Positions 29,683-42,120 of a stretch of DNA of 64,000 nt are shown one piece after another (positions within the stretch are counted from its first letter, which is position 1; each line of letters starts with the position of its first letter). A model generated the notes under the pieces. The model ran no database searches. It was not told where the DNA came from and saw nothing but the letters and a program-made list of their open reading frames with translations. The stretch is from contig CAMDCO010000001.1 in the NCBI GenBank assembly GCA_945890495.1, positions 108,003-172,002 on the forward strand, given 5' to 3'. Made by a program: the position numbers and the translations under genes. The stretch comes from Bordetella parapertussis. GTDB lineage: Bacteria; Pseudomonadota; Gammaproteobacteria; Burkholderiales; Thiobacillaceae.

Positions 29683-31922
29683 GCCTCCACCTCTAGCACG
29701 CCCATGCGCGCACCGAGCGATACGGTATGCCGGTGTCCCGCGGCGATACGCAGCACACCCTCGGCCACACAATCATCCTGCCGGACGGCCAATTCAACGG
29801 CCAAACCCGCTTGACGCACGCGAAGGGGGGTCTTGCCACCCAAGCGTGCCAACATGGCGGCGTTTGCCGTGGCCACTGGCGCCACTCCAGCGGCTGTAGC
29901 CTGTAGCGCCGTTGCCCGACGCGTCACGGCATCGACAGCGTAGATCGGCGTTTCTGCCAGCCATTCGATTTCACCCACGACGGCCGCTGCCTGACCCACC
30001 GCCGGCGCGGCGTTATTCAAACCCGTCGCCCAGCCTTCCGGCAGGGCCTCAGCGCGCACCGCCGCGGCCGTGTCAAAATCGAAGCCGGCCAGACCGAATT
30101 GATTACCCAAAACGCGCAGCACCTTCCAGGCCGGACGAGCCTCGCCTTGGCAAGGCGTCGCCGCGTTAAAGGTTTGCAGGCGACCTTCCATGTTGACGAG
30201 TCCGCCCTCGTTCTCGGCCCACGGCGCGATCGGCAACAGCACGGTGGCGTACTCCGGTGCGCGGCCCTTGAAGGCCGTCAGCACCACCACACATTCGGCC
30301 GCCGCCAAGGCCTGCATGGCCGCTGCGCCATCGGCGCAATCGAGCTCAGGCTCCAGGCCGAGCAGCACATAGCCCTTACGTTGCGCCGCAAAAACATCCC
30401 CAGACTGGGCGTTGACCAAAGCCGCCCCAACGCTGTTGGCACCGACCGGCAAGAAACCCAGGGTCGCGCCGCAGGCCGAGGCAATGGCGGCGGCCTTGGC
30501 GTGCAAGGCATCTGCCTGCGGATGGGCCTGCGCTACGGCACCCAGCAGGACAGCCTTGTTTGCTCCCGATTTGAGACTCGCGGCGATGGCCTGAGCCTCG
30601 GCAGAGACCGGAGCGCCATTCAGCGCCTGTTCAATTTCGCCCAGCAACGCCAACCACTGTGACGGTGCGGCAATGGCGGCGTTGGCCACCGTGCAATTCT
30701 GTGCGTCGTTGGCGGCATGCAGAACCGATAACGCTGCACCGGCCTTCACCGCGGCGCGAATGCGTGCCGCCAACAGAGGCTGCTCGCTCCGCAGGGTGCT
30801 GCCAATCAACAGGATCCGATCGAGGTGATTCACCTCGGCCACCGGCATCCCCAGCCAACGCGCCTGGCCACGAGCCGCACCGCGTTCCAGCGGGTGCGCT
30901 TCAATCTGGCTCGAACCCAAGGAACGCGCCCATTTTTGCAGCAGGTGCAATTCTTCGACGGTCGAGCCCGACGCGGCAACAAAGCCCAAGGCATCGCCCC
31001 CATGCGTCTCTTTCAGCACCCGCAACGCGCCTGCCGCCTGCGCCAGCGCAGTCTGCCAATCGACCTCAATCCAGCGGCCGCCGTCCTTGACCATGGGTCG
31101 GGTCAGACGATCCTCGGCGTAAAGCCCCTGATAGGAAAAACGGTCGCGGTCGGACAGCCAACATTCATTGATCGCCGCATTGTCTGCCGGCAGGACGCGC
31201 ATCACGCGGCCATTCTTGACCTGCACGGTGAGGTTGGAACCCAGACTATCATGCGGACTAACGCCCAAACGCCGGCCCAACTCCCAGCCACGGGCACTGT
31301 AGCGGAACGGTTTGGAGGTCAACGCGCCGACCGGGCAGAGGTCGATGACATTACCGGACAGTTCGCTGTTGACCTGAGTTTCCAGGAAAGGCATCACCTC
31401 GACATGCTCGCCCCGACCGGGCATGCCCAGTTCCATCTGGCCCGCAATCTCCTGCCCGAAACGAATACAACGGCTGCAATGGATGCAGCGGGTCATGTCA
31501 GTGGCAACCAACGGCCCCAAATCCTTCTCGGACACGACGCGTTTCGCTTCGCCATAACGGCTCTCGACGCCGCCATAGCCCACCGCGACATCCTGCAACT
31601 GACACTCACCACCTTGGTCGCAGATCGGGCAATCGAGCGGATGGTTGATCAGCAGGAACTCCATCACGCCCTTTTGTGCGTCGATGGCGTATTGCGAACG
31701 GGTCTTGACCTTCATGCCGTCGGCGACGGGGGTCGCACACGCGGGCAAGGGCTTGGGCGCCTTCTCGACCTCAACCAGACACATGCGACAGGAGGCGGCA
31801 ATCGACAGCTTCTTGTGATAACAAAAGTGCGGGATGTAGATGCCCAACTGCTGCGCGGCCTCAATCAGCGAGGTGCCGGCCGGAACTTCAATCTCTTTGT
31901 TGTCAATCGTAACTAGCGGCAT
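29679..31922 (-). CDS. nuoG: NADH-quinone oxidoreductase subunit G
   Basis: [46 protein letters not shown]. Confidence 0.96.
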   Translation of the reverse strand: MPLVTIDNKEIEVPAGTSLIEAAQQLGIYIPHFCYHKKLSIAASCRMCLVEVEKAPKPLPACATPVADGMKVKTRSQYAIDAQKGVMEFLLINHPLDCPICDQGGECQLQDVAVGYGGVESRYGEAKRVVSEKDLGPLVATDMTRCIHCSRCIRFGQEIAGQMELGMPGRGEHVEVMPFLETQVNSELSGNVIDLCPVGALTSKPFRYSARGWELGRRLGVSPHDSLGSNLTVQVKNGRVMRVLPADNAAINECWLSDRDRFSYQGLYAEDRLTRPMVKDGGRWIEVDWQTALAQAAGALRVLKETHGGDALGFVAASGSTVEELHLLQKWARSLGSSQIEAHPLERGAARGQARWLGMPVAEVNHLDRILLIGSTLRSEQPLLAARIRAAVKAGAALSVLHAANDAQNCTVANAAIAAPSQWLALLGEIEQALNGAPVSAEAQAIAASLKSGANKAVLLGAVAQAHPQADALHAKAAAIASACGATLGFLPVGANSVGAALVNAQSGDVFAAQRKGYVLLGLEPELDCADGAAAMQALAAAECVVVLTAFKGRAPEYATVLLPIAPWAENEGGLVNMEGRLQTFNAATPCQGEARPAWKVLRVLGNQFGLAGFDFDTAAAVRAEALPEGWATGLNNAAPAVGQAAAVVGEIEWLAETPIYAVDAVTRRATALQATAAGVAPVATANAAMLARLGGKTPLRVRQAGLAVELAVRQDDCVAEGVLRIAAGHRHTVSLGARMGVLEVEA

Positions 31923-31923
31923 C

Positions 31924-33210
31924 TCAGGCTCCGACCATGCAGCGTTTGTGTTCGATGTGATATTCGAACTCGTTGCGGAAATGCTTGAGGAAACTATGCA
32001 CCGGGCCCACCGCCGCGTCGCCCAGCGCGCAGATAGTGCGACCCGAAATATTGGTGCCCACGCTCATTAGCAGGTCGAGGTCTTCCGGACGGCCTTCGCC
32101 ATGCTCGATGCGGTGGATAACGCGGTACATCCAGCCGGTGCCCTCGCGGCAGGGCGTACACTGACCGCAGGATTCCTCGAAGTAGAAATAGGCCAGCCGC
32201 TCCAGTGCCTTGACCATGCACACGGTGTCGTCCATGACAATGACCGAACCGGCCCCCAGATACGAGCCCGCCTTGGCGATGCTGTCGTAATCCATGGTCA
32301 GCTCCATCATCAGGGCACCCGGCAACACCGGCACGGACGAGCCGCCCGGAATGACCGCCTTCAATTCACGACCGCCCTTCACGCCCCCCGCCATCGCCAG
32401 CAATTCCGGGAACGGCGTACCCATCGGCACCTCATAGTTGCCGGGCCGCTCAACATGACCGGAAAGCGAGAACATCTTGGCGCCGCCGTTGTTGGGCTTG
32501 CCCAACTCCAAAAAGGCTTGGCCGCCGTGACGCATGATCCAAGGGATGGACGCCAAGGTTTCGGTGTTGTTGATCGTGGTCGGCTTGCCGTACAGACCGT
32601 AGCTGGCCGGGAACGGCGGCTTGAAGCGCGGCTGCCCCTTCTTGCCTTCCATCGACTCCAGCAATGCCGTTTCTTCGCCACACACATAGGCGCCGTAGCC
32701 GTGGTGGGCATGGAGATCAAAATTCCAGCCCGAGCCTAAAATATCCTTACCTAGGAAACCGGCGGCACGCGCCTCATCCAAGGCCTTTTCCCATGACAGG
32801 TATTGCTCGAAGATCTCGCCGTGGATGTAGTTGTAACCCACCCGCGCACCCAGCGTGTAGCCGGCGATGATCATGCCTTCGATCAGTTGATGCGGATTGA
32901 AACGGAGGATGTCACGGTCCTTGAAGGTGCCCGGCTCGCCCTCGTCGCTGTTGCAGATGATGTATTTGTCACCGTCATAATTGCGCGGCATGAAGGACCA
33001 CTTCAGGCCCGTCGGGAAACCCGCGCCGCCACGACCCCGCAAGGCCGAAATCTTGACCTGTTCGATGATGGCATCCGCCGGCGTCTTTTCAGCGAGGATC
33101 TTTTTCAGCGCCTCATAGCCGCCATGAGCCGTGTAAGTGGCCAGTGACGCGGGATTATCGTAATCCTGCGTCCAAGTGCACACCTTGTGACTGGGGGCTT
33201 TCAGAGTCAT
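31924..33210 (-). CDS. nuoF: NADH-quinone oxidoreductase subunit F
   Basis: [49 protein letters not shown]. Confidence 0.98.
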   Translation of the reverse strand: MTLKAPSHKVCTWTQDYDNPASLATYTAHGGYEALKKILAEKTPADAIIEQVKISALRGRGGAGFPTGLKWSFMPRNYDGDKYIICNSDEGEPGTFKDRDILRFNPHQLIEGMIIAGYTLGARVGYNYIHGEIFEQYLSWEKALDEARAAGFLGKDILGSGWNFDLHAHHGYGAYVCGEETALLESMEGKKGQPRFKPPFPASYGLYGKPTTINNTETLASIPWIMRHGGQAFLELGKPNNGGAKMFSLSGHVERPGNYEVPMGTPFPELLAMAGGVKGGRELKAVIPGGSSVPVLPGALMMELTMDYDSIAKAGSYLGAGSVIVMDDTVCMVKALERLAYFYFEESCGQCTPCREGTGWMYRVIHRIEHGEGRPEDLDLLMSVGTNISGRTICALGDAAVGPVHSFLKHFRNEFEYHIEHKRCMVGA

Positions 33211-33692
33211 TTCAGCCCCTCAATAAAGGCATCCACATTGTCCGGTGTCAGGCGCGTATGCAGCGTGTGGTTGTTGTGCAAACAGACCGGCCCATCGCCA
33301 CAAGCGCCAAAGCATTCGCCCTCTTTCAGGGTGAAGCGGCCATCCACCGTGGTCTCGCCAAAGCCGATGCCGAGCCGGGCCTGAATCTTTTCAACCACGC
33401 CCACGACACCCTGCAACTGACAGGAGATATTGGTACACACCGTCAGCTTATGAGTCCCCACCGGCTTCAGGTTATACATGTTGTAGAACGAGGCCACCTC
33501 ATAGACGGCGATGGTCGGCATGGACAAATAGCTCGCCACGAACGCGATCGTCTCAGGGGCCAGCCAGCCTTTCTCCAACTGGGCAATGCGCAGCGCGCTC
33601 ATCACCGCTGACTGCTTTTGGTCGGCCGAATATTTGGCGATCTCACGATCAATCTGGGTCAGGGATTCATTCGTCAACATGGTGTCATCCAA
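33207..33692 (-). CDS. nuoE: NADH-quinone oxidoreductase subunit E
   Basis: [27 protein letters not shown]. Confidence 0.96.
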   Translation of the reverse strand: MDDTMLTNESLTQIDREIAKYSADQKQSAVMSALRIAQLEKGWLAPETIAFVASYLSMPTIAVYEVASFYNMYNLKPVGTHKLTVCTNISCQLQGVVGVVEKIQARLGIGFGETTVDGRFTLKEGECFGACGDGPVCLHNNHTLHTRLTPDNVDAFIEGLK

Positions 33693-34955
33693 TCAGCGGT
33701 CGATCTCGCCGAACACGATATCCATCGTGCCGATAATGGCGACCGCATCGGCCAGCATATGCCCACTCGCCATCTCACTCATGGCCTGCAAGTGGGCAAA
33801 ACCCGGCGCGCGTATCTTCATGCGGTAAGGCTTGTTGGCGCCGTCGGACACCATGTAAATACCGAACTCGCCCTTAGGATGCTCGATCGCGGCATAGGCC
33901 TCGCCCTCGGGCACGAACATGCCCTCGGTGAAGAGTTTGAAATGGTGAATCAGGGCTTCCATGTTGCTCTTCATGGATTCGCGCAGGGGCGGGCCAATCT
34001 TGGCGTTGTCGGTCATCACCGGGCCGGGGTTGGTGCGTAGCCAAGCCACGCATTGCGCGATGATGCGATTCGACTGGCGCATCTCTTCCATGCGTACCAG
34101 ATAACGATCATACGAGTCGCCCGTACGGCCGACCGGGATCTCGAAATCCATGCGGTCATAGACCTCGTAGGGCTGCGTCTTGCGCAGATCCCATGCCACG
34201 CCAGAACCGCGAATCATCGGCCCGGTAAAGCCCAGCGCCTTGGCACGATCAGGATCAACCACGCCGATACCGACCAAGCGCTGCTTCCAGATGCGGTTGT
34301 CGGTGAGCAGGGTTTCGTAATCGTCGCAATAACCGGGGAATCGGCGGGTGAAATCTTCGATGAAGTCGAGCAGCGAACCCTGACGGTTCTCGTTCAGGCG
34401 CTTCGCCTTAGCCGCACTGCGGTTCACCGTGTCGTACTGCGGCATGCTGTCGGGCAGGTCGCGATACACGCCGCCGGGACGGTAATAGGCCGCATGCAGG
34501 CGCGCACCCGTAACCGCCTCATAGATGTCCATCAGGTCTTCCCGCTCGCGGAAGGCATACAGGAACATCGTCATCGCGCCCACATCCAGCGCGTGCGCAC
34601 CGATCCACAGCAGGTGGTTGAGGATGCGGGTGATCTCGTCAAACATGACGCGGATGTACTGCGCCCGCAGCGGCACCTCGACGCCCAGCAACTTTTCGGT
34701 CGCCAACACATAGGCATGTTCGTTGCACATCATCGACACATAGTCGAGGCGATCCATGTACGGCATCGCCTGTACGAAGGTCTTGTGCTCGGCCAGCTTC
34801 TCGGTACCACGATGCAGTAAGCCGATATGCGGATCCGCGCGCTCAATCACCTCGCCGTCCATCTCCAGCACCAGACGCAACACACCGTGTGCGGCCGGGT
34901 GCTGCGGGCCAAAATTCAATGTGTAATTGCGGATCTCAGACACGACCGGCTCCAT
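33693..34955 (-). CDS. nuoD: NADH-quinone oxidoreductase subunit D
   Basis: [33 protein letters not shown]-terminus. Confidence 0.98.
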   Translation of the reverse strand: MEPVVSEIRNYTLNFGPQHPAAHGVLRLVLEMDGEVIERADPHIGLLHRGTEKLAEHKTFVQAMPYMDRLDYVSMMCNEHAYVLATEKLLGVEVPLRAQYIRVMFDEITRILNHLLWIGAHALDVGAMTMFLYAFREREDLMDIYEAVTGARLHAAYYRPGGVYRDLPDSMPQYDTVNRSAAKAKRLNENRQGSLLDFIEDFTRRFPGYCDDYETLLTDNRIWKQRLVGIGVVDPDRAKALGFTGPMIRGSGVAWDLRKTQPYEVYDRMDFEIPVGRTGDSYDRYLVRMEEMRQSNRIIAQCVAWLRTNPGPVMTDNAKIGPPLRESMKSNMEALIHHFKLFTEGMFVPEGEAYAAIEHPKGEFGIYMVSDGANKPYRMKIRAPGFAHLQAMSEMASGHMLADAVAIIGTMDIVFGEIDR

Positions 34956-35550
34956 AACTCTCGTCTCGGACGATACGCGGTGTTACCTCACGCGGCTCGA
35001 TACTGACCGGCTGATAAATGACACGCCGCTGCTCCGGGTCGTAACGCATCTCGACATGCCCAGAGAGCGGGAAATCCTTGCGGAAGGGGTGACCGATAAA
35101 ACCGTAATCCGTGAGGATGCGGCGCATATCGGGATGGCCCTCAAATACGATGCCGAACAGGTCAAAACACTCGCGCTCGAACCAATTGGCGGTCGGCCAG
35201 AGGGTGTGAACAGAGGGCACCACCGGCAGGACATCATCCGGGGCAAAGACCCGCACCCGCACCCGCTGGTTGCGGCGCACCGACAGCAAATGGATGACGG
35301 CCGCAAAGCGCGGGCCGTCCTTGAAACGACTCTCGCCGCCATCCCGGTAATCCAGATAATCAATGCCGCACAGGTCAATCAAGGTATCAAAACGCAACTC
35401 GGGGGCATCACGCAGTTGAACGGCCGCCTCCATCAGATTGGCCGCGCCCACCTCTAGGGTGACCTCATCCAGCGCCACCGTGAGATTAGCGATCAGATCA
35501 CCCAGCGACTCTTGCAGGCGTTCGGCGAGGGCTTCAGCAGTCAGGGGCAT
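34936..35550 (-). CDS. nuoC: NADH-quinone oxidoreductase subunit C
   Basis: [49 protein letters not shown]. Confidence 0.97.
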   Translation of the reverse strand: MPLTAEALAERLQESLGDLIANLTVALDEVTLEVGAANLMEAAVQLRDAPELRFDTLIDLCGIDYLDYRDGGESRFKDGPRFAAVIHLLSVRRNQRVRVRVFAPDDVLPVVPSVHTLWPTANWFERECFDLFGIVFEGHPDMRRILTDYGFIGHPFRKDFPLSGHVEMRYDPEQRRVIYQPVSIEPREVTPRIVRDESYGAGRV

Positions 35551-35564
35551 GAGAGTTCGTCCGA

Positions 35565-36041
35565 TCAGCGAGCGATAGTTTGAGTGCGACGGATCTTGTT
35601 CTGCAACTGCAGGATGCCGTAGATCAAGGCCTCGGCGGTCGGCGGGCAGCCGGGGACATAAATATCCACGGGCACCACCCGGTCACATCCGCGCACGACC
35701 GCATAGGAATAGTGGTAATAGCCACCGCCATTGGCGCAGGACCCCATGGAGATCACCCACTTGGGGTCCGGCATCTGGTCGTACACCTTGCGCAACGCCG
35801 GGGCCATCTTGTTGGTCAGCGTACCCGCGACGATCATCACATCCGACTGACGCGGACTGGGGCGGAACACCACACCAAAGCGGTCAAGATCGTAACGCGA
35901 GGCGCCCGCCTGCATCATCTCCACCGCACAGCAGGCCAAACCGAAGGTCATCGGCCACAAGGAACCATTCTTGGCCCAGTTGATGACGCTATCCGCCGTG
36001 GTGGTTACAAAACCCTTTTCGAGAATGCCTTCAATACCCAC
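35565..36041 (-). CDS. nuoB: NADH-quinone oxidoreductase subunit B
   Basis: [46 protein letters not shown]. Confidence 0.98.
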   Translation of the reverse strand: MGIEGILEKGFVTTTADSVINWAKNGSLWPMTFGLACCAVEMMQAGASRYDLDRFGVVFRPSPRQSDVMIVAGTLTNKMAPALRKVYDQMPDPKWVISMGSCANGGGYYHYSYAVVRGCDRVVPVDIYVPGCPPTAEALIYGILQLQNKIRRTQTIAR

Positions 36042-36047
36042 CCTGAA

Positions 36048-36404
36048 TCACTCCCACTCAAGCGCGCCTCGCATCCACTCGTAGGCGAAGCCGACAATCA
36101 GGATGGAGAGAAACACGACCATGGACCAAAAACCAAAGACACCGATCTCTTCCAGGACGATCGCCCAAGGAAAGAGGAAGGCAATCTCCAGATCAAACAG
36201 GATGAAGAGGATGGCGACGAGGTAGTAACGCACATCGAACTTCATGCGCGCATCTTCGAAGGCCTCAAAACCGCACTCGTAGGCGGATAGCTTTTCGGGA
36301 TCGGGGTGATGCGGAGAAAGCACCCATCCGATGGCGATTGGACCGATGCCAACGGCTAGGCCAACCAAAACAAACATCAGCACCGGAAAGTAGTTTTCCA
36401 ACAT
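36048..36404 (-). CDS. nuoA: NADH-quinone oxidoreductase subunit A
   Basis: [44 protein letters not shown]. Confidence 0.97.
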   Translation of the reverse strand: MLENYFPVLMFVLVGLAVGIGPIAIGWVLSPHHPDPEKLSAYECGFEAFEDARMKFDVRYYLVAILFILFDLEIAFLFPWAIVLEEIGVFGFWSMVVFLSILIVGFAYEWMRGALEWE

Positions 36405-36429
36405 GGCTCTCTGTGTATCTCGCTTTAAG

Positions 36430-36478
36430 ATTCCGTGATCGGAATTCTATGTTGATGCACAACCCGGGTCAAATGACC
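36430..36478. promoter_or_regulatory. Two short palindromes upstream of nuoA (candidate operators)
   Basis: ATTCCG-TGAT-CGGAAT at 36430-36445 and GGTCA-AA-TGACC at 36467-36478 in the AT-rich leader region of nuoA. Confidence 0.4.
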
Positions 36479-36558
36479 AAATGATGACAAACAAAGCCAA
36501 ATATCTTGTAAATCAATCAACTGCCCATGGGCAGTGATGTGTTCATTAAAAAATTCGA

Positions 36559-36643
36559 TGGTGCCGACGGCGAGACTCGAACTCGCAAGACCTAAGTCAC
36601 TACCCCCTCAAGATAGCGTGTCTACCAATTTCACCACGTCGGC
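36559..36643 (-). tRNA. tRNA-Leu (anticodon GAG)
   Basis: Minus strand GCCGACGTGGTGAAATTGGTAGACACGCTATCTTGAGGGGGTAGTGACTTAGGTCTTGCGAGTTCGAGTCTCGCCGTCGGCACCA folds as a class II tRNA; anticodon loop TTGAGGG; CCA encoded. Confidence 0.96.
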
Positions 36644-36692
36644 ATAACGACTGACGAGCCCAGATGAGCCGCCAGAAAAACCCTTACTTTAC

Positions 36693-37043
36693 TTACTTTG
36701 GAATGGCCCCAGCCGGCGCGACAGGCTGCGTTGCCGGAGTTGCAGCGGGCTCCACACCCACAGGCGCGGAGACCGGTGACACCTCTGCGGAGACACCGAC
36801 ACCCAGCGCATCGGTCCGGGCCGAAAAGGCCGTCAAACCCACACTGGTCAAGAAGAACAGCGTGGCCAGAACAGCCGTGGTCCGGCTCAAAAAGTTGGCC
36901 GAACCCGTCGCACCGAACAGGCTACCGGAGGCGCCGCTTCCGAAGGCCGCACCCATATCAGCCCCTTTACCGTGCTGCATCAGGACCAGGCCAATGACGG
37001 AAATCGCCGTCAACACATGCACCACCCAAACTATCTGTTCCAT
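36693..37043 (-). CDS. secG: Preprotein translocase subunit SecG
   Basis: MEQIVWVVHVLTAISVIGLVLMQHGKGADMGAAFGSGASGSLFGATGSANFLSRTTA. Confidence 0.95.
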   Translation of the reverse strand: MEQIVWVVHVLTAISVIGLVLMQHGKGADMGAAFGSGASGSLFGATGSANFLSRTTAVLATLFFLTSVGLTAFSARTDALGVGVSAEVSPVSAPVGVEPAATPATQPVAPAGAIPK

Positions 37044-37084
37044 GAATCTCTCTCGAATGATCGAACCCGTGCGCGCCTCAAAGC

Positions 37085-37831
37085 TCAGGCCGCACGACAA
37101 ATGGCTAGGAAGTCCTCAGCCACCAAGGCTGCGCCCCCAATCAAACCGCCGTCGATATCAGGTTGTGACAACAACTCAGCGGCATTGGAAGGCTTCATGC
37201 TACCGCCATACTGAATAACCACATTCTCGGCAATGCCCGCCTCGCGCTGCGCCAAACGGCCACGAATAAAGGCATGCACCGCTTGCGCTTGCTCCGGCGT
37301 CGCAGTGAGGCCCGTACCGATAGCCCAGACCGGCTCATAGGCGATGACCGCACGGGCAAAGGCCGCAACACCCGCAACCGCCAGAACCGCATCCAACTGA
37401 CGCCCAACAACCGCCTCGGTCACACCGGTCTCGCGCTCCTGCAACGACTCACCCAAACACAGGATCGGGGTCAGGCCCATCGCTTGAGCGGCAACGAACT
37501 TGGCCGCCACCTGCGCATCGGTCTCACCATAAAGGCTACGCCGCTCGGAGTGCCCGACGATCACATAGGCACAGGCAAAATCCTTCAACATGGCCGCCGA
37601 CACCTCACCGGTATAGGCGCCCTTGGCGTGTTCGCTCAGGTTCTGAGTACCCAAACGAACCGGGGTGCCACTCAAGGCCTGCTGAGCTTGGTACAAATAC
37701 GGGAAGGGAACGCAAACGGCGATGTCACAGTTAAGACCCTGAGCACCGGACACAACACCCGCCAACAAGGCGGCATTGTCGACCAAAGACCCATGCATCT
37801 TCCAGTTACCAGCCACCAGTTTGCGAGGCAT
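37085..37831 (-). CDS. tpiA: Triosephosphate isomerase
   Basis: [57 protein letters not shown]. Confidence 0.97.
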   Translation of the reverse strand: MPRKLVAGNWKMHGSLVDNAALLAGVVSGAQGLNCDIAVCVPFPYLYQAQQALSGTPVRLGTQNLSEHAKGAYTGEVSAAMLKDFACAYVIVGHSERRSLYGETDAQVAAKFVAAQAMGLTPILCLGESLQERETGVTEAVVGRQLDAVLAVAGVAAFARAVIAYEPVWAIGTGLTATPEQAQAVHAFIRGRLAQREAGIAENVVIQYGGSMKPSNAAELLSQPDIDGGLIGGAALVAEDFLAICRAA

Positions 37832-37942
37832 CGCACCCTCCCTTTTCAAAGACCGTGGATTTTAACCGGAGCAAGCCGTTCGGTCAATGCTGGAGGTGTC
37901 TATTTGCGGGGTTTATCCTGTGATCCGGCCGGCCGGCCCCGA

Positions 37943-38209
37943 TCAAGAAGCCGCGCTGTCTTCGGCCTTTTCGGCAAGGTATTTGCCCAGACGACGCGAC
38001 TTCACATGGCGGTCAAAACGCCATTCGTCGATAAAGGCGATGGCGATGTTGTACGCCTTATCCTTCATGTTGTAGATGCTACTCAGATCAAAGGGGGCGC
38101 CCTGTTCCAGCGACTCACACAGGGACTGCATGATCCGAGCCTCCTCGGACTCGGGATTCTTTTTGATGTACTTGGCGATGTCCTTGATGGCGGTCATATC
38201 AGCATCCAC
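37943..38209 (-). CDS. Small hypothetical protein
   Basis: 88-aa ORF, charged and apparently soluble, between pstB and tpiA; no family recognised. Confidence 0.6.
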   Translation of the reverse strand: MDADMTAIKDIAKYIKKNPESEEARIMQSLCESLEQGAPFDLSSIYNMKDKAYNIAIAFIDEWRFDRHVKSRRLGKYLAEKAEDSAAS

Positions 38210-38295
38210 TAATAATTAGTTCAGCCGCGATCATAGCCATTATTCCCATGGCCATGGTTACGATTTTATGACAAAGACCCCGCCACTAACAGGGA

Positions 38296-39099
38296 TCAAC
38301 CAAAGCGCCCTGTAATGTATTCCTCAGTCTTTATGACCTTCGGCTTAACGAATAACTCATCCGTCTTGCCGAACTCGACCAAGTCTCCTAGGTACATGAA
38401 GGCCGTGAAATCAGAGATCCGTGCGGCCTGCTGCATGTTGTGGGTCACGATGGCAATCGTGTACTCGTGCTTGAGTTCGTTGATCAGCTCTTCAATCTTT
38501 GCCGTCGAGATCGGATCCAGTGCGGAGGTCGGCTCATCAAACAAGACGATATCCGGCTTGACCGCAATCGTCCGGGCGATGCACAAACGCTGCTGCTGGC
38601 CGCCCGACAGGGACAGGCCCGACTGCAACAACTTGTCCTTGACCTCATTCCACAAGGCCCCCTTCTTGAGTGCCCACTCGACCCGCGCATCCATCTCACT
38701 CTTCGACAGGTTCTCGTACAAACGAACCCCAAAGGCAATATTGTCGTAAATGGTCATGGGGAACGGGGTCGGCTTCTGGAAGACCATCCCGATCTTGGCC
38801 CGCACCAAGTTCACATCCTGCTTTTTGTCGAGCAGATTCTTGCCCTGGAACTGAATCTCGCCCTCGGCACGCTGCCCCGGATACAGGTCATACATCCGGT
38901 TAAAGGTGCGTAGCAAGGTGGACTTGCCACAGCCAGACGGACCAATAAAGGCCGTGACATGACGGTGGGCAATGTCCAGGTTAATGTCCCTCAAACCCTG
39001 AAAGCTGCCGTAGAAGAAATTAAGGTTGCGTACCTTCAGGGCGATGGGCAAGGAGCCCAACTCCACCGTTGCGGATTCCATCATCAAAGACTCCATCAT
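38296..39099 (-). CDS. pstB: Phosphate ABC transporter ATP-binding protein
   Basis: [79 protein letters not shown]. Confidence 0.98.
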   Translation of the reverse strand: MMESLMMESATVELGSLPIALKVRNLNFFYGSFQGLRDINLDIAHRHVTAFIGPSGCGKSTLLRTFNRMYDLYPGQRAEGEIQFQGKNLLDKKQDVNLVRAKIGMVFQKPTPFPMTIYDNIAFGVRLYENLSKSEMDARVEWALKKGALWNEVKDKLLQSGLSLSGGQQQRLCIARTIAVKPDIVLFDEPTSALDPISTAKIEELINELKHEYTIAIVTHNMQQAARISDFTAFMYLGDLVEFGKTDELFVKPKVIKTEEYITGRFG

Positions 39100-39947
39100 T
39101 GCTTGAGATCAGTCTGGCTAAACAGGATGCGGGTGCCGATATTGATCGCAAGAACCATTAAAGCAATCAACAACGCCCCGCCCCAGGCCAATTGCTGCCA
39201 GTTTTCATAGGGGCTCATGGCAAACTGGTAAATCACCACCGGCAGGTTACCCATCGGCTGAGACATATCCAGGTTCATGAATTGGTTGTTCAATGCCGTG
39301 AAGAGCAAGGGCGCGGTCTCACCCGTAACGCGGGCAATCGCCAGTAGGATACCCGTCACCACGCCCGATTTGACCGCCCGCAGGGTCACGGCCAGAGAGA
39401 CCTTCCAACGCGGCGCGCCCAAGGAAAAGGCCGCCTCACGCAAGGCCGTCGGCACCAGCCTGAGCATGTTCTCTGTGGTGCGCACCACGACTGGAATGGC
39501 GATCAGGGACAAGGCGGCCGAACCCGCCCAACCCGAGAACCCCCCCAAGGTCGCCACCGCTAGGGCATACACAAAAAGACCAATCACGATGGACGGTGCC
39601 GACAGCATGATGTCCGTAACAAAACGGGTGATCTTGGCAAAACGCGAGCGGTCGCCGTATTCGGCCAGGAAGATGCCGGCCAAGATGCCGATCGGGGTGG
39701 AGACGAAGGTCGTCACGCCCAGCATCAACAGACTACCCACGATCGCATTGGAAAGGCCACCGCCCTCGCTACCCGGCGCCGGGGTCTCTTGTGTAAAAAA
39801 GGCCCAGCTCAGTGCCGAAAAACCATTGGAAATCAAGGTCCACAAAATCCACATCAAGGCGGCGAGGCCAAAGGCCATCGCCAACATGGAGAGCAGGATG
39901 CCGACTCGGTTGGTCCAGATGCGGCGGGTGTAAAGCGTAGTGGCCAT
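39096..39947 (-). CDS. pstA: Phosphate ABC transporter permease PstA
   Basis: Six-TM permease with [15 protein letters not shown] and [48 protein letters not shown]. Confidence 0.96.
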   Translation of the reverse strand: MATTLYTRRIWTNRVGILLSMLAMAFGLAALMWILWTLISNGFSALSWAFFTQETPAPGSEGGGLSNAIVGSLLMLGVTTFVSTPIGILAGIFLAEYGDRSRFAKITRFVTDIMLSAPSIVIGLFVYALAVATLGGFSGWAGSAALSLIAIPVVVRTTENMLRLVPTALREAAFSLGAPRWKVSLAVTLRAVKSGVVTGILLAIARVTGETAPLLFTALNNQFMNLDMSQPMGNLPVVIYQFAMSPYENWQQLAWGGALLIALMVLAINIGTRILFSQTDLKQ

Positions 39948-39960
39948 GATGCAATCTCCG

Positions 39961-40941
39961 TTAATGACCCGCTTTGGCGCGACCGCGAGCGATCAGCCAA
40001 TTGGAGGCTGCCAACACCGTGAAGGTGATCAAAAACAGCACCAGACCCAAGGCAAACAGGGACGACAGATGCAGCCCAGGTGAGGCCTCGCCGAACTCGT
40101 TGGCCAGGGTCGAAGCAATCGAAGTGCCGGGCGAAAACAGGCTGCCGGTAATGCGGTTGGCGTTACCGATCACGAAGGTCACCGCCATCGTTTCACCCAA
40201 GGCGCGACCCAGCCCAAGCATGATGCCGCCGATCACACCCACGCGGGTATAGGGCAGGACGATGCGCGTGACCACTTCCCATTGGGTACAACCCACACCG
40301 TAGGCCGATTCCTTCAGGACCGGCGGAGTGGTTTCGAACACATCGCGCATCACCGAGGCGATAAAGGGGATCACCATCAGGGACAGCACCAAACCGGCGG
40401 TGAGGATACCGATCCCCATCGGGGCGCCGGCGAACAAGCCGCCCAGACCAGGAATGTCCCCAAATACTGCTTGCAGGTGCGGTTGCACATGCTCGGAGAA
40501 GAGCGGGGCGAAGACAAACAAACCCCAGATGCCATACACGATGGACGGGATACCGGCCAAGAGTTCTACAGCCGTTCCCAGCGGTCGACGCAACCAAGGG
40601 GGACAGGTCTCGGTCAAGAACAAGGCAATACCAAAACTAACGGGAACCGCGATCAAAAGCGCAATAACCGAGGTCACCAAGGTGCCGTAAATGGAGATCG
40701 CCGCACCAAATTGCTCATCGGGCACATTCCAAACATTAGACCAAACAAACGACGCGCCAAAGGTACTCAGGCTCGGATACGCCTCAATCCCCAATGAAAC
40801 CAGGATGCCGACCAGGGTGAGGAGCACCGCTAAGGCAAAAAACTGAGTCACGCCATGGAAGAAATAATCTTGGCGGCGGAAAATAGCCACCCGACCTGCA
40901 TGCAGGTCAACGGGTTCCGTCTTCACTTCGCTTCCGGTCAT
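39961..40941 (-). CDS. pstC: Phosphate ABC transporter permease PstC
   Basis: [66 protein letters not shown]; start taken as MTGSEVK. Confidence 0.95.
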   Translation of the reverse strand: MTGSEVKTEPVDLHAGRVAIFRRQDYFFHGVTQFFALAVLLTLVGILVSLGIEAYPSLSTFGASFVWSNVWNVPDEQFGAAISIYGTLVTSVIALLIAVPVSFGIALFLTETCPPWLRRPLGTAVELLAGIPSIVYGIWGLFVFAPLFSEHVQPHLQAVFGDIPGLGGLFAGAPMGIGILTAGLVLSLMVIPFIASVMRDVFETTPPVLKESAYGVGCTQWEVVTRIVLPYTRVGVIGGIMLGLGRALGETMAVTFVIGNANRITGSLFSPGTSIASTLANEFGEASPGLHLSSLFALGLVLFLITFTVLAASNWLIARGRAKAGH

Positions 40942-41058
40942 AGGACATCCAATTCGGTCATCATTTTCATCTGCAAGATTGTTCACCATTTTCGGGATAC
41001 ACGCGCATGATGCGTCCTGAAAATGGCCCCGTGAATTGACGCCACGGGGCCCCATCGA

Positions 41059-42075
41059 TTACTTGATGGTCTTCATCTCCGCTTCAACCATCTTCACCAC
41101 GCTGGCAGGCAGCGCAACGAAACCCAGATCTTCCGCCATCTTCTGGCCGTTGTTCAGGGACCAGGTGAAGAAATCAACGACACCCTTCTGACGGGCCGCG
41201 TTAGCACCCTTCTCGTAGACCAAGACATAGGTCGCGCTGGTGATAGGCCAAGCGTTCTTGTGCGTCTGGTCCAGCAGGTCCGGGGCCATGCCCTTGACCT
41301 TGAAGTCGGCGCCCGCCGCCGCCGCTTCCACCGCATCCTGATTCGGAACGATGAAATTGCCGGCCTTGTTCTTCAGGGCCACGAAATTCATCTTGTTCTT
41401 CATCGCATCCGCGATATCGACATAACCAATGGCGCCAGAGATCTTCTGCACATTCGCGGCCACACCCGGATTGCCCTTGCCGCCGACACCGTTGGCAGGC
41501 CAATTCACCGTATTGCCGGCACCCACATCGCGCTTGAATGCCATGGACTGTTTGGCCAGATAATTCGTGAACACAAAGGTGGTACCCGAGCCATCGGAGC
41601 GATGTGCAACGGTAATGGCGGCATCCGGCAACTTGGCGCCCGGATTCAACCGGGCAATCGCCGGATCGCTCCACTTGGTGATGGCTCCGCGGAAAATGTT
41701 GGCGACGGTTTCACCGTCCAGCTTGATCTGACCGGAGGTGAAGCCGGGCACATTGATGACGATGGTCACGCCACCCATGACGGTGGGAACCTGCACCAGA
41801 CCGGCAGCGTCCAGGTCAGATTCCTTCAGGGGCGCATCCGTACCGCCAAAATCAACCGTCTTGGCCTTGATCTGCTTAACGCCGCCAGAGGAGCCAATGC
41901 CCTGATAGTTCACCTGGTTGCCGGTAGCCGCCTTATAGCCCTCAGCCCACTTGCTATAGATGGCATACGGGAAGGTTGCGCCAGCGCCGGTAATATCGGT
42001 CGCCTGAGCGGAATGAGCGCCAGCCGCAAACAATGCGGCAACGAGAATGGACTTCAGAACAGGGGTATGACGCAT
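41059..42075 (-). CDS. pstS: Phosphate-binding protein PstS
   Basis: Signal peptide; ITGAGATFPYAIYSKWAEGYKAATGNQVNYQGIGSSGGVKQIKAKTVDFGGTDAPL; HRSDGSGTTFVFTNYL. Confidence 0.97.
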   Translation of the reverse strand: MRHTPVLKSILVAALFAAGAHSAQATDITGAGATFPYAIYSKWAEGYKAATGNQVNYQGIGSSGGVKQIKAKTVDFGGTDAPLKESDLDAAGLVQVPTVMGGVTIVINVPGFTSGQIKLDGETVANIFRGAITKWSDPAIARLNPGAKLPDAAITVAHRSDGSGTTFVFTNYLAKQSMAFKRDVGAGNTVNWPANGVGGKGNPGVAANVQKISGAIGYVDIADAMKNKMNFVALKNKAGNFIVPNQDAVEAAAAGADFKVKGMAPDLLDQTHKNAWPITSATYVLVYEKGANAARQKGVVDFFTWSLNNGQKMAEDLGFVALPASVVKMVEAEMKTIK

Positions 42076-42120
42076 GATCTCTCCTAGTAGATGGGGACAA
42101 AGAAAACAACATCGACCATC

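Noticed and set aside
30825-31916. 363-aa plus-strand ORF antisense to nuoG
   Set aside because: Shadow ORF over conserved nuoG; no independent support.
38200-38295. CTAATAATTAG and CCATGGCCATGG palindromes after pstB as terminator
   Set aside because: Short, no GC-rich stem followed by a T tract; not enough to call a terminator.
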